64,000 nt of DNA, from the NCBI RefSeq assembly GCF_030936135.1, contig NC_082595.1:22209930-22273929 (forward strand). Direction: 5' to 3'. The position numbers were made by a program, and so were the translations under genes. Positions 40,101 to 50,897 of the stretch are shown here, one piece after another. How positions within the stretch are numbered: the first letter of the stretch is position 1; every line of letters begins with the position of its first letter. Below the pieces are notes generated by a model. It had not been told where the DNA came from, searched no databases, and saw only the letters and a program-made list of their open reading frames with translations. The stretch is from Gavia stellata (Eukaryota; Chordata; Aves; Gaviiformes; Gaviidae).

Positions 40101-43100
40101 AAGGGAGCGGAAGGCCCAATATGTAGACCGGACCCGCTACATAGGGAAGTCTGCTGCCTCCCTGGGGCCCAGGTTAATGATGTAAAGAAGCAGCTTCCTT
40201 TCCTCCAGTGTATTGATGGTAACTTTTTGACTCAGGTGGTGGAGGAGCCAACAAGGAGAGGTGTACTACTGGACCTAGTACTGACAAACAAAGAGGGACT
40301 GGAGGAGGACATTAAGGTTGGGAGCAGCCTTGGCTGTAGTGATCATGAGAAGATAGAGTTTAGGATCATGTGCAGTATGCACAAAACGACAAGTAGGATT
40401 GCAACCTTGGACTTCAGGAGAGCTAACTTTGATCTCCTCAAGGAACTGCTTGGAGAAATCCCATGGGTTAGGGCTCTAGAGGGTAGGGGGGCTCAAGAGA
40501 ACTGGGTGATATTCAAGTCCCACTTCCTCCAAGCTCAGGATCAGTGCATCCCTGAAGGCAAGAAATCAGGCAAGGGAAGCAGGAGACCTGCATAGTTGAG
40601 CAAGGAGCTTCTGAAAAAGCTCAAGTGGAAGAAGGAAGTTTACAGTATGTGGAAGAAGGGACTGACCACTTGGGAAGATTACAAGAATGCTGTCAGAGTA
40701 CGCGGGGATGAAAATGAGGAAAGCCAAGGCCCCCTTGGAATTAAACCTGGCAAGGGATGTTCAGGTCAACAGGAAGGGTTTCTTCTAGTACATCGGAGGC
40801 AAAAGGAAAACTAGAGAAAATGCGGGCCCACTGTTGAATGAGACAGGGTGCCATGGTGACAGATGATGCAGAGAACGTGGAGTTACTGAATGCTGCCTTT
40901 GCTTCAGTCTTTACTGCTCTGGCCAGCCCTCAGGAGTCCCAGACTTTGGAGAAAGTCTGGAAGAAGGAAGACCTTGGTTGGTTGAGGAGGATCAAGTTAG
41001 AGACCAATTAAGTAAACTGGACACGCACAAGTCCATGGGTCCTGATGGGATGCACCCGTGAGTGCTGAGGGAGTTGGCAGAAGTCGTTGGTGGGCGACTC
41101 TCCATCATCTCTGAAAGGCCCTGGAGAACAGGCGAGGTGCCTGAGGACTGGAGGAAAGCCAGTGTCACTCCAGTCTTCAAAAAGGGCAAGAAGGGAAGAT
41201 GCAGGAAACTACAGGCCAGTCAGCCTCACCTCCATCCCTGGAAAGATGATGGAACAGCTCGTTCTGGGCGTCATCTCAAAGCACCTAGAGGAAAAGAAGG
41301 TTATCAGAAGTAGTCAACATGGATTCACCAAGGGGAAGTCATGTCTGACCAATCTGATAGCCTTCTATGATGGCATGACTGGATGGATAGATGAGGGGAG
41401 GGCAGTAGATGTTGTCTACCTTGACTCCAGCAAGGCTTTCGACACCGTCTCCCCCATCATCCTCATAGGCAAGCTTAGGAAGGGTGGGTTAGATGAATGG
41501 ACAGTGGGGTGGATTGAAAACTGGCTGATAGATAGAGCTCAGAGGGTTGTGATTAGTGGCGCAGAGTCTAGCTGGAGGTCTGTAACAAGTGGCCTTCCCC
41601 AGGGGTCAGTACTGGGTCCAGTCCTGTTCAATATATTCATCAATGACCTGGATGAAGGGATAGAGTGTGCCCTCAGGAAGTTTGCTGAGGACACAAAACT
41701 GGGAGGAGTGGCGGACACACCAGAAGGCTGCGCTGTCATTCAGCGTGACCTGGTCAGGCTGGAGAGTTGGGCAGAGAGGAACCTTATGAAATTCAACAAA
41801 GGCAAGTGTAGGGTAGTGCACCTGGGGACGAATAACCCCATGCATACCAGTACAGGTTAGGGGCTGATCTGTGGAAAGGGACCTGGGAGAACTGGTGGAC
41901 AAAAGGATGACCACGAGCCAGCAATGTGCCCTTGTGGCCAAGGCGGCCAATGGCATCCTGGGGTGCATCAAGAAGAGTGTGGCTAGCAGGTCAAGGGAGG
42001 TTATCCTCCCCCTCTACCCTGCCCTGCTGAGGCCGCATCTGGAGTACTGTGTCCAGTTCTGGGCTCCCCGGTTCAAGAAGGACAGGGAGCTGCTGGACAG
42101 GGTACAGCAAAGGGCTACCAAGATGATTAGGGGACTGGAACATCTTTCTTGTGAGGAAAGGCTGAGGGACTGGGGTCTTTTTAGTCTGGAGAAGAGAAGA
42201 CTTAGGTGGGGGATCTTATTAATGCTTATAAATGCTGAAGGGGTGGGTGCCAGGAGGATGGGGCCAGTCTTTTTTCAGTGGTGCCCAGTGACAGGACGAG
42301 AGGTAACGGGCACAAACTTGGTCGAAAGAAGATCCATCTAAACATGAGGAGGAACTTCTTTACTTTGAGGGTGGTAGAGCACTAGAACATGCTGCCCAGA
42401 GAGGTTGTGGAGTCTCCTTCTCTGGAGATATTCAAAACTTGCCTGCATGCATTCCTGTGCAACCTGCTTTAGGTGAACCTGCTCTGGCGGGGGGGTTGGA
42501 CTGGATGATCTCCAGAGGTCCCTTCCAACCCCCATCATTCTGTGATTCTGTGAAAAGGGCTACACAGAACTACTCAGCTGATGCAGGTGAGTGAAGACAG
42601 AGTAATTCAAATGCAGAAGACTACGTGGATTAAATCTTAGATATGTAGACTAAAGGACTCACCTGTGTAACCAGAGTTGTAACTGGTTTTATTTTTGGAC
42701 TGTCTTAATACATGTCTTTTCCTATCCAGGAGAAGAGTAAATACAAGCTTCAATTTCCTGCTTTCAATTCTAAATATTAACACCTCTGACTTGTCTTATA
42801 AAAGCCAGACAGTTTCTACGAAAACCCTGCACCAATTTCAGGGAGATACAGACTAATTCTGAAGCATCTTTGCACACAAAAAAATGTAGCAAGAGCTTTT
42901 CATAAAATAGTGATCTGAAAGACATGAAAGCAGATTCTGAGAAACTGGTGAAGCAAAGTTAAATTATCTGTCAAACTAACTCAAGGCATTGTTTGGCCAA
43001 GGCTGACCTTTAAACCATAAAGATGCAACAGACAAGATGAACTCCGGAGGCAAGCAAAATAAATATGATATGAAATACCAAGCAAGCTTGATTAGCTCCA

Positions 43101-46100
43101 AACCTAAGGACATATGGAACTGTCAGAAAAGCAGGAAGCCCTGCTGAGCAGGATACACTTTGCTTTCACATTCCTGAAATTTATGTGTTGAGACAGCTAA
43201 GAGTCCAACCATGAAAATGGTATCTCCTCCATAAATCTGAACTGTAGCAGAAACTCTAAGTCATGTCACAAAAGGTCAGCCAGTTTTCTGAATCTTCTAC
43301 AGAATTTATACTGCTGACCCAGACTACAGGAAAGAAAGCACCAAACTTTGTAAAAGGGACCAAAGTAGAAGGATCATCTAGCGAATATTCTTTGTATTCC
43401 TACCACCTTCTAGAAGTGATTTTGACAAATATGCGGATGAAACAAATTTCCATCATGGAACTGATTAATCACAGGTTTCTTTTACATACAATTCAACTTA
43501 CTACAATTAAACTATACATGTAATTTCTCCTTTCCTTTTGTATAGGGAAGAACAGATAATTTCATCTGTGTAGAAGAAAATACAAAGGTTTTTTTTAACT
43601 TTTAAGCTTTTTGAAGAGGAATGGAAGGGGAGGAGAGAAAAATATGCAAGATCCTTATGGGAAAAACCCCGTGTATATCAAGACATGTTGCAGTGACTGA
43701 AACAGTACCAAAGAAACACCATTTTCTTTATTTAATACATAGCTTTCAAGAGCTTTAGCTAATCTTCTTAAACACAGTGTACTAGCCTCAGGAAAGTGCC
43801 TCACTTGAAAACATAGAAATTAATAAAGTTTAATACAAATGATCGACTTATCACTTTACCTATGAAGGGATGTCATTCCAGGGAATCAAGTTTCAGCATA
43901 TTTGCTTTAATTTGAAATTATATAAAGTTTTATTTTTATTCTAAGTTATGAAAGCTGACAAAGATAAGTCTTCTATTTATGTTCTAAATCTAGTTTGTTC
44001 TTTCAGGGCATTTTGAAAATATTTTTGAATGCAGGTATTTCATAAGAAGGACTTGCTATAAATCAAACACATAGCAAAGTTAGCCTTTAAACTATTTTCA
44101 ATAAGCATAAGAGCAAAATACTAAATAAATATCACTTACTCTCTTCATAGCTGTTGTTTGTACTGGATCTCTTGAGTGTCTGAATTTCCTGGGAAAGTAT
44201 GGAGAGCCGATCTGATTGGGTGGGAGTTTCATCATCTTCTGGATCAGGTGATTCCTGCATCATTTCCTCTATTTCTTCAATCACCTTCAAAAAATGAAAA
44301 CCCTTATGAAAACCCTCCTGCATGAAGAGAAACAGCCTGCAATTTGAAGCAAAACTGTTAAGAGCTTAAGGATTTTTTACTTTCAATTAGCAAAGATGCT
44401 ACTGGATGAAACTAATACCAAGACTGGATGGAAGAGAATCAACAAAATCACATTGACATGTCCTCCTGCATCCTTGCTCTCTGAGAATAAGCCTACCTTT
44501 TCAAGGTAAATTGGTGATCTCATAACAAACAGTGTGTTGAATCTACACGGTTATTCCTATATGAAGGTACACATGGTTCTGCTTCAGAGAACTGAACTAA
44601 TGAGAGAGCTGGAATATCTTTCCTGAGTATTCAGTTGAAGGAAAACAAAACAACAAAAAAATTCAACTACCTCCCCACCCCCCATTTCATTACACTTCTC
44701 TAAGCAAAACAAAAAAAAGCTCTGAATAACCTGAAAATCTAGTGTGCTTATGAGTTTTATGAACTGATCCATCATAACCTGAAGCTGATATGCATCCTTG
44801 GCTGTTAGACCCGAGCCAGATAGAAAGTATGAGAACAAAAATCCTGTGCATAGAGAGCTTACTTTTCAGCACAGAAATGACCATAGTTCTACAAGCTAAA
44901 TTATTAACTGAATAAATAACATATATAAATAAATAAATAGCTGAATAAATAACACATCAACTTTCACAGGTTCAAAGGCTGTAGACAGTGCTGAGATCCA
45001 CCTCACAGTACAAAAAGAGCTGAGGCAGTTCAAGCATTCCTGTCTCTCGTACTCTTAATAACCACGTTCATGAGAGTTCACAGGTAACCATTTAAACAAC
45101 AAGAAAATAAATTCTTCTGTTTGCTTACTAAAGCAGGCTCTTAATGGACAGTCATTAACCTTACTCAGAAGAGTAATTTTCAAGATAGCTTAAGTAAATC
45201 CATGGATTTGGAACAGAAGCCTTTAGACACGAAGTAATTTGAAAGCTTAGTAGCAGAACTGCTGATCTGCTCTCATATTAGGCAAAAACTTCAAAGAATT
45301 CTTGCTAACCAAAAGCCACGTGAAGATATGAATGGCCATACAGTCATGATGGAAAACTACAAACTCTACAATATCACCAACATTCTGAAAATACTTTTGC
45401 ATCTTAACACACATATTTAGCTTAGTAGTATTTCTGACTAATTCATGGTAAGAAATGTATAAAGCTTTCAAAAACCCTGGGCTATCAACCTCACCTGAAG
45501 CACTGGAACACTTTTCAAATCTGAATGACGTAGTAGTATCTCACACGCTATTACTACCCTAAATAAAGAACAATTATGAAGCTTAGCTATGGTGAACAGC
45601 AAGGAAGAAGAACAAAAAATAATTACAGACTAGAAGAAAATACTACACCAACAACACTGTCTTTGCTGAACACTTCACCTGCTCTGCTGTGAAGAGTGGC
45701 TCATCATTGATGCAGGAAACAATGATAGAATGCATATCCAACTGTTCTCTCAGCTCCTCATCGTCTGACAGGTCAAGGTTCAAGTTATCATTTACCTAGA
45801 AAGCATGAAAATGCGTATTTATATAAATATATAAAAAACAAAAGGGGAACTAATATTGAATTTTAAGAATGAAACAGATTCCTTGCCCATAATAATGGAA
45901 TCAATGATTCTTACTGTCAAATACCTGGAAACTGAAGTACCTTAACAACTGAAATCAAAACTACAATCGGAGAAAGTTAAAATAGCTGTTAGTCTTTGAA
46001 GTCTTTAAATACTCTCAGCATATAAAGACCAAATACACAATGACATGCAGATATCTGCACAGAAGGCAGTCAATCCAATGTAGATATTTAAATCTTAAAT

Positions 46101-49100
46101 TAAGACAGACATTTGTCAGTGTGGTGTGAAAACCTATCTATAATCTCTAACATACACAAACCTGTTATTTTACATGCTTTCATAGTTCTATTGCTTCACA
46201 TAATAAAAGACATGAAAAAAGTTTTTTTAAAAAATGGAACATGGTTATCACCCCAGATTATATTTTAAAAAATATATTGTTAAATATCTCAGGGTCTTTT
46301 CAAAAAGAAAAAAAGTAACACTGTTCCCACACATATACCATCAAATTACATTCATCCTTCAAAACCAAAGATATACATATAGTAAAAGAAAAGACTTAAG
46401 TCCCCTCCTTAATCAGTCAGGTATATTTTATTCTCACACAGTGATATATTCTAGTTTATTTACAAAGTTGTTTGCTTTTTCTGCACTTTGTCTATTACTA
46501 GATTCCAGCCAAACCAAGCTAGAAAAGCCTCCCAGCCCCCAAAAGCTGCAACCCCTAACCTTTGACATTTTGAGCTCTATCACTTTAATTGATCTTGGGG
46601 CTAACTGACAAGCGTTATGACTTGCTGTATAAAGTCCTTGGTCTCACTGTATCAGTTTTCAATTTTTGTTGCAATTTCTCCAATTTTCCCAGCTTCTTCA
46701 GAAACCCTAATAGTTTTCAGATTCATTTTGAAGATGCTACTGATATCCCCAGATAGCTAGTCTGTAGGGGAAAACATGTAATTTGTATTTCTTCAGCCAT
46801 CAGAATGAAGTCAAATGTCCACTTTTTTCCGGAATCTGAATTCCAATAACCATGCAGTGACAGGGCTCCACTAAGAATATCTGTTCACCTACTGCACAGA
46901 TACATCCCAGTTTTGACATTCGTCAATGTCTGCAGGCCTCAAATGGTTTTTCATGTATATAGAATTACGACAACAACTATGGGATAGTAAGCAAGGATAA
47001 CAGTTTATCTAGAAGGAGGTCAGCTTCCCCTCCTGACATCTCCAGGGACAACATTTTGAGAGACTGTCGGAATATATTCTGATAATTTAGTCTAATAAAC
47101 CTCCTAAACCAGCCCAAACTACAGCTGATGCCAAAAGGACCACCTGACATCCCACCCAGCCACGCTCCATGCCTGTTTCTGTCCTCATACTCCTACCAGG
47201 GAATGACTTGTTTAAAAGTAATCTAGAAAAAAATACAATAAACAAGCAATTACGCAATTCTGTTCCTTGTACCACTGTACAACACTTCCACCCAACTACT
47301 TTTTTCCACTGTTAGAGCCGTATAAAAGTGTTCACAGATCTGTGACGTGAAGCAACAAAGATTAGATGAATCAGCCTCATTCACCTTACATTTTTTTCCT
47401 ACTAAAACAGGAAGAGAAATACTTTAAGCACAAGTTCAACAGCATATTATTAGTTTCAAACGGATCAAGAAAGTGCTGCTTAGCCGTTAGTAGTCATTGT
47501 AAGAAAGTTAAAACAAGCTAGTAGCTGGTCCATATGTGCTGTCACATATCCAGAAATACTGCTGAAACACAGAGAAGTAGAAAAGAAGTATGTCAAATGC
47601 TCCCAAACAGATGGGCTTTACACATCAAAAGACATGCCAGGTGGAGTGAAAGCTGAAAAAGCTTGAGATATGTTTAATCCATAAACTGATTTTCCCTCTA
47701 CTGGCAGCATACCTAAGATTCTTTCTAATCCAGCAACACCATTTCACATTTTTTTCACGTAGTTCCTTCATAACTTCCTGCAAAGAACTTACAAAAACTA
47801 TATGAAACATTTTTTTTTGTATTATACCTAGTTTCTTAACAAGAAATCCATCAGTCTTCCTGTCCATTTTTTCAGTCACACAAGGTCACAGCATGGGGGG
47901 TTGTAAGTCTATTTACTTTAAATGTAAGTATTTAATTACACTAAAACTACTTAGAAAATCCGAACAAACGCTCTAATAAAAATTAGAATAAACACCAGTC
48001 AAATTCACGGGATAATCATCAGACTCAAATCAAGAAAGTAAGTTTCAAATTGCCATTTTCCCCTGCTGAAGCCAAAGTATCCTCTTCAGCAGAACAATCT
48101 TTGTTCCTGTCATAGTAAAAAGAGGCTGTGGATTATATAATGGATGGTAGAAGTCAAAGCATTACCTTATTCTCAGGTTGCACACACAGATATTTTTACA
48201 ACGTAACTCAACTTCACTATGTTTAAAAGATAAGCCACTCATTTCCTTAGAAGACCTGGGAGATGGGAATTCTTTCTAGCTTTTCTTCCTGAAGCATTTT
48301 AATCCACCTTTAAGAAGATCATAGGACAACCCTTTCTATAAATCTCTCTGAAGCTCTTCATTCCCTGCTCCCTCCCTAGACAACTATTCTACTTGTTAAG
48401 TAAGAAAACCAAACCAAAACAAACTCTTGCACTTCAGCATCTCATGGGTCACCTTGCCTGTAAAAGCAGCCACTTTAGTCTCCACCTGCCTGCAGAATGA
48501 GATGAACTTAAAAAAAGTCCACACTGGATTTACTAAATCAGAGTACTCCTGCCTCTTTTCCTCCCTTACCCAGAACAATGTTCAACATGAAACAGACAGC
48601 AGAAAGATTTTATGTGAAACGCTTTCGCATTTTACAATTTTTTCTATCATGCTCTAGCTCTAATGAACATCCATCTAAAATTAAGCCCGAATTATTCCAA
48701 CCCAAGGAGATGCAAACATACATCAATACTCTCATGTATAATGCCAAGCACTAAAAATATTTTAAGCCATTTAATAACAACACTCTTTTATTCAAATGCA
48801 AATTGTTTTATTTCCCTGCTCAGTATAAGAGATCCAAAGAGGGTGTTTCTTGTGATCAGAACTTACCCCTTTTTCTGAAAGATTCAGTGTTGGCAAGTGC
48901 AAAGCTCTGGTGTGGGAAGATTTCCAGTCAACTGGCATTACGTTACCATAATTATCAGTCAAAGCATTCCAAATCCTGGAGAGAGGAATAAAGGCACAAA
49001 AATGCAGACCTTAAAACAAGCAGCAAATGATCAGCAGTGAACATATTTGTAATGGTAATATGTTTCTATCAATACCAATATATTTCTGTCTATATTTTCC

Positions 49101-50897
49101 TCCCTAGATTTTCATCTACAAGTTACTGCCAATATTTTTATAATGATTTGAAGCTAAGAGAAAATGTTTTTTGATAAACATAATTTATTTCCCTTTTTAA
49201 ACCAACAATGTATGCACAGTGGTGAAATAAAACAATGCAATGAAGAGACAGCTTCATTACTAATTATATAACCACACTCAGAATGTTTTTTGGGGGTGGA
49301 CGAGTCCTTCCTTTAGTGAAATTTGAGCTCAGCTATAAATTCCATTCCTAGTGTTGTTCCTGGTTTTTTTGCCTTTTGCACATTAATATCAGGAATTAGC
49401 AGAGGCTGAGTAGCAAATTCTGAGCCAAATCTTTTCTTCTTGCTTTCACCAGAGAATAACAAACATGCCCAAATTATACTAAAATTTTGCAAGAATTTAG
49501 TTTTATCCAGAAGTACTCTTGCTGAGCTCAGCCCACCACTCTTGTCTACAGTTGATCTTAACTATGTCTACAGTGTACAACCTTGCTGGCTGTACTAGAC
49601 GCTTACATATGCAGCCCTATTCTGGTATACCAGTTCAGACTTTGAAACAGATCAGCCCTGTTAGCAGGTTGCTGCCTGAAGTTGGCTAACAAACCGTGCC
49701 TCTAAGCGCTATGCTGTGGGTGCGTGTTTGGAGTGGTTGCCTAGATAGGCTCAGAAGAGGTCAGAGGAATGGCAAAGCCAGACACAGAAGAGCAGACAGA
49801 GCCTCATCACTGCACATGTCTCTGATTCATGCTTTTTGAACTTACCTCACTGTTTATACCACAGATACCTTGTCTTTTGATAACAGTTTGGTGGGGTTTT
49901 TTTTCTTTTCTTGGAATAAGACATACAATTTAGTTACCTCAAAGTAAAAGAAAAACTGCAGTATTTTTAATGACAATAAGCTGACTGAAATTTACTGTAA
50001 AATAACAAATATAAATACTTGCAAATTAATGTTAAAAACAGGAAAGCTGCATAGATCAGAAAGGCTCTCTTGCTCAGGGGAAAAAACAATTATCACAGTT
50101 GCAACTGGGATTTTGTTCTCCATCTGCTTTCTGTACTTTCCATGTTTCATTTCGAACACTGAAACTGTGGGCATTTTGCAAGAAGCTAAACAAATATTAC
50201 CCTCGGTCACTCTGCATTTCAGAACAGCTACTCCTTCTTACCCCGGAGGTAAGAAGGGCAGCGGGATGCAGCACACACACGTACTTCCCTGGCGGCTAGG
50301 GGAATAAAAGCCAGAAGGCTCGATGTCAAACCTGCGCCGCGCAGGCTGAACATGCCCGCCTGGCCCCGGGTCCGGGTCTGGGCCCGGCGGCTCCCAGCCG
50401 TACTCCCCCGGGCGGGGAAAGGCTTCAACTCCCACAGCCCACAAGCCCTGCCGGGGCTCAGCGAGAGGAAGGCCTAGGCCAGAAGACCCGGGGGCAGCCC
50501 TTCCGTGGGGCAGGGCTGGCGAGCCACGGAGCCCGCGCTGCCCCCCGGCTCCGCACCCTGCCCCGCCCCCGCCGTCCCCTCAGGCCGGGCCCGGCCTCCC
50601 CCTCGGGCGGCCCAACCACCGCCGCTCCCTTTCCGCGCCTCCCCCCCCGGCCTGCACTCACTCGTCGTCCTGCAGGGCGCTCTGCTCCGTGAGGGGCCGC
50701 AGCGGAACGCGGCTCTCGCCGCCGCCGCCAGCCCGGGCCTGCGGGGGCTCAAAGCAGAGGGACAGCTTCGCCCCCAAATCCCCACCGCCCCAGCCGCTTT
50801 TGTCGCGGGCAGCTTCGGGACCGCTCCCCGCGGAGGGCTGGAAGCCCGAGAAGTCCTGCCAGTCCCCCGGGTCTCGCTGCGAGGCCGCCGCCGCCAT
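22139..50897 (-). CDS. FEZ2: FEZ2, fasciculation and elongation protein zeta 2 (complete coding region)
   Basis: FEZ proteins are cytoplasmic adaptors that link cargo and kinases to kinesin-1 and act in axon outgrowth, vesicle transport and autophagy. That role is family knowledge. Coding exons on the minus strand are 50897-50662, 48975-48867, 45795-45679, 44284-44140, 38016-37748, cassette 34964-34884, 30983-30908, 28985-28920 and 22155-22139. All phases match, giving 371 aa with the cassette and 344 aa without, against about 380 and 353 in human from memory. Landmarks are DWQDF near the N-terminus, [10 protein letters not shown] at 80-89, [16 protein letters not shown] in exon 3, [19 protein letters not shown] at 155-173, a coiled coil from about 204 to 265, a lysine run at about 269-273, [11 protein letters not shown] in exon 6, and the C-terminus VLCPT. 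FEZ1 is excluded by the N-terminus and linker. The start is the first ATG of the open exon, with G at -3 and +4. Confidence 0.96.
22156..28919 (-). other. FEZ2: FEZ2 last intron
   Basis: This 6.8-kb intron separates exon 7 from the 17-base terminal coding segment. It contains a CR1 tail at 24452-24750 in the same orientation as FEZ2. The rest is AT-rich, with nothing else that I recognise. Confidence 0.85.
24452..24750 (-). mobile_element. CR1 LINE 3' tail fragment in the FEZ2 last intron
   Basis: The plus strand starts with two copies of an ATAGAATCAT-like terminus followed by TTTAGGTTGGAAAAGACC. The minus strand is therefore the CR1 3' end, in the same orientation as FEZ2. The remaining ORF2 codons read [15 protein letters not shown] and [17 protein letters not shown]. 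The element is strongly 5'-truncated and its inner edge is approximate. Confidence 0.92.
28920..28985 (-). CDS. FEZ2: FEZ2 coding exon 7
   Basis: The 66-bp exon completes Ile345 and encodes [20 protein letters not shown] plus K, residues 346-366. It leaves in phase 1 after the first base of Val367. The acceptor is CATACTTTAG and the donor GTGAGT. This is the strongly conserved FEZ C-terminal block. Confidence 0.95.
28986..30907 (-). other. FEZ2: FEZ2 intron between exons 6 and 7
   Basis: AT-rich intron with short homopolymer runs. I see no exon, repeat family or RNA gene. Confidence 0.8.
30908..30983 (-). CDS. FEZ2: FEZ2 coding exon 6
   Basis: The 76-bp exon encodes [20 protein letters not shown] followed by QTLTK, residues 320-344 of the long form. 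It ends with one base of Ile345. The acceptor is TTCATTTGACAG and the donor GTGAGC. The segment is almost identical across FEZ1 and FEZ2. Confidence 0.95.
31723..31741 (+). repeat. GT microsatellite
   Basis: Nine GT dinucleotides after a G run, inside a FEZ2 intron. Confidence 0.9.
32163..32246 (+). repeat. A/C-rich low-complexity tract
   Basis: Long A run, then C-rich and CAAA-type sequence, in the FEZ2 intron before exon 6. Confidence 0.8.
34884..34964 (-). CDS. FEZ2: FEZ2 27-residue cassette exon
   Basis: This is an 81-bp, phase 0-0 exon lying between HMPGT (exon 5) and [11 protein letters not shown] (exon 6). It encodes [14 protein letters not shown] followed by [13 protein letters not shown]. 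The same block is constitutive in FEZ1 and matches the 27-residue length difference between the two human FEZ2 isoforms (380 and 353 aa, from memory). The acceptor TTTTCACTACTTTTAG is good. The donor CAG/GTGCTG is weak beyond +2, which fits alternative inclusion. Skipping keeps the frame. Confidence 0.9.
34965..37747 (-). other. FEZ2: FEZ2 intron between exon 5 and the cassette
   Basis: AT-rich intron with A-rich runs at about 36,278-36,300 and 37,521-37,540. No repeat family or further exon is recognised. When the cassette is skipped, the spliced-out interval is 30984-37747. Confidence 0.8.
37748..38016 (-). CDS. FEZ2: FEZ2 coding exon 5 (coiled-coil exon)
   Basis: The 269-bp exon completes Arg203 and encodes residues 204-292. 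It starts [20 protein letters not shown] and passes through [18 protein letters not shown] and [14 protein letters not shown]. The heptad-like pattern is the coiled coil used by FEZ proteins for partner binding and dimerisation (family knowledge). A run of five lysines follows at about 269-273, and the exon ends HMPGT. The donor is GTAAGA, phase 0. This is the largest and best conserved exon. Confidence 0.96.
40032..40595 (+). pseudogene. CR1 ORF1-ORF2 fused remnant
   Basis: The frame stays open across a junction near 40,190-40,205. An ORF1 esterase segment, whose catalytic GDS-type motif has decayed to GAL at 40086-40094, runs into the C-terminal part of the ORF2 endonuclease ([11 protein letters not shown]). 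ORF1 and ORF2 are separate frames in an intact CR1, so an internal deletion joined them. A TAG then ends the frame. I see no sign of selection or function. Confidence 0.7.
41087..41860 (+). pseudogene. CR1 reverse transcriptase remnant
   Basis: About 257 codons of CR1 reverse transcriptase are readable. They include [37 protein letters not shown], the first catalytic Asp region, and the GLPQGS block. The catalytic pair reads Glu-Asp instead of Asp-Asp at 41687-41692, which should abolish polymerase activity. The frame stops at 41858-41860 inside the expected C-terminal region, which continues out of phase from 41,871 to 42,341. Confidence 0.88.
44140..44284 (-). CDS. FEZ2: FEZ2 coding exon 4
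   Basis: The 145-bp exon encodes residues 155-202, starting [19 protein letters not shown] and ending [10 protein letters not shown]. One base of Arg203 follows, so it leaves in phase 1. The acceptor is TTTTTTGAAG and the donor GTAAGT. The stretch is highly acidic and precedes the coiled-coil region. Confidence 0.94.
44285..45678 (-). other. FEZ2: FEZ2 intron 3
   Basis: AT-rich intron containing a small AAATAAAT-type low-complexity tract near 44,910-44,960. Nothing else is recognised. Confidence 0.8.
45679..45795 (-). CDS. FEZ2: FEZ2 coding exon 3
   Basis: This is a 117-bp, phase 0-0 exon encoding residues 116-154. It contains the acidic [16 protein letters not shown] core followed by [14 protein letters not shown], a hallmark of FEZ proteins. 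The acceptor is TTTCTAG and the donor GTGAAG. The first residues, VNDNLNLDL, are where FEZ2 orthologues vary. Confidence 0.94.
45796..48866 (-). other. FEZ2: FEZ2 intron 2
   Basis: Unique-looking AT-rich intron with short homopolymer runs. No coding exon, RNA gene or recognisable transposon is visible. Confidence 0.8.
48867..48975 (-). CDS. FEZ2: FEZ2 coding exon 2
   Basis: The 109-bp exon completes Glu79 and encodes [20 protein letters not shown] and [16 protein letters not shown], residues 80-115. The acceptor is CTCTCTCCAG and the donor GTAAGT, both strong. It leaves in phase 0. The sequence is nearly collinear with mammalian FEZ2. Confidence 0.95.
48976..50661 (-). other. FEZ2: FEZ2 intron 1
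   Basis: The first 330 bp belong to the CpG island and include a G-quadruplex-type tract at 50556-50579. The rest is ordinary AT-rich sequence. I see no repeat family and no extra exon. Confidence 0.85.
50556..50579 (-). other. G-quadruplex-type motif in FEZ2 intron 1
   Basis: The minus strand carries four G runs of 4, 5, 4 and 3 separated by loops of 5, 1 and 2 bases. It starts about 80 bases downstream of the exon 1 donor, so it would be present in FEZ2 pre-mRNA. Confidence 0.6.
50662..50897 (-). CDS. FEZ2: FEZ2 coding exon 1
   Basis: This exon encodes residues 1-78 plus two bases of Glu79. It begins [16 protein letters not shown], where DWQDF is the recognisable FEZ2 N-terminal motif. 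It continues through an Ala/Gly/Pro-rich linker to KLSLCFEPP and [15 protein letters not shown]. The donor is GTGAGTG directly after GA, so the exon leaves in phase 2. The frame stays open upstream for at least 45 codons, but I find no ATG there, so 50897 is the best start. The middle is GC-rich and looks poorly conserved, as expected inside a CpG island. The ends fit the family well. Confidence 0.93.

Larger units (their letters stand above)
40020..42553 (+). mobile_element. CR1 LINE, 5'-truncated and internally deleted
   Basis: CR1 non-LTR retrotransposon, non-functional. An ORF1 esterase-like remnant at about 40,062-40,190 ([19 protein letters not shown]) is followed in frame by the end of the ORF2 endonuclease ([20 protein letters not shown], near 40,230-40,290). 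A TAG replaces an expected Trp codon at 40593-40595. The next segment, [15 protein letters not shown], resumes in a neighbouring piece. The reverse transcriptase runs from about 41,087 to 41,860 with [11 protein letters not shown] at 41,417-41,449, [14 protein letters not shown] from 41,591, and FAED where the family has FADD at 41681-41692. After a TAG at 41858 the tail reads [16 protein letters not shown] and [13 protein letters not shown], then frameshifts near 42,220. The element ends in imperfect ATTCTGTG repeats at 42537-42553 with no poly-A tail, diagnostic of avian-type CR1. The left edge is approximate. Confidence 0.93.
38017..44139 (-). other. FEZ2: FEZ2 intron 4, hosting a CR1 LINE
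   Basis: Phase 1 intron between SYEE and VKRLS. About 2.5 kb of it (roughly 40,020-42,553) is a CR1 retrotransposon in the opposite orientation to FEZ2. The flanking parts are AT-rich and featureless to me. Confidence 0.85.
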
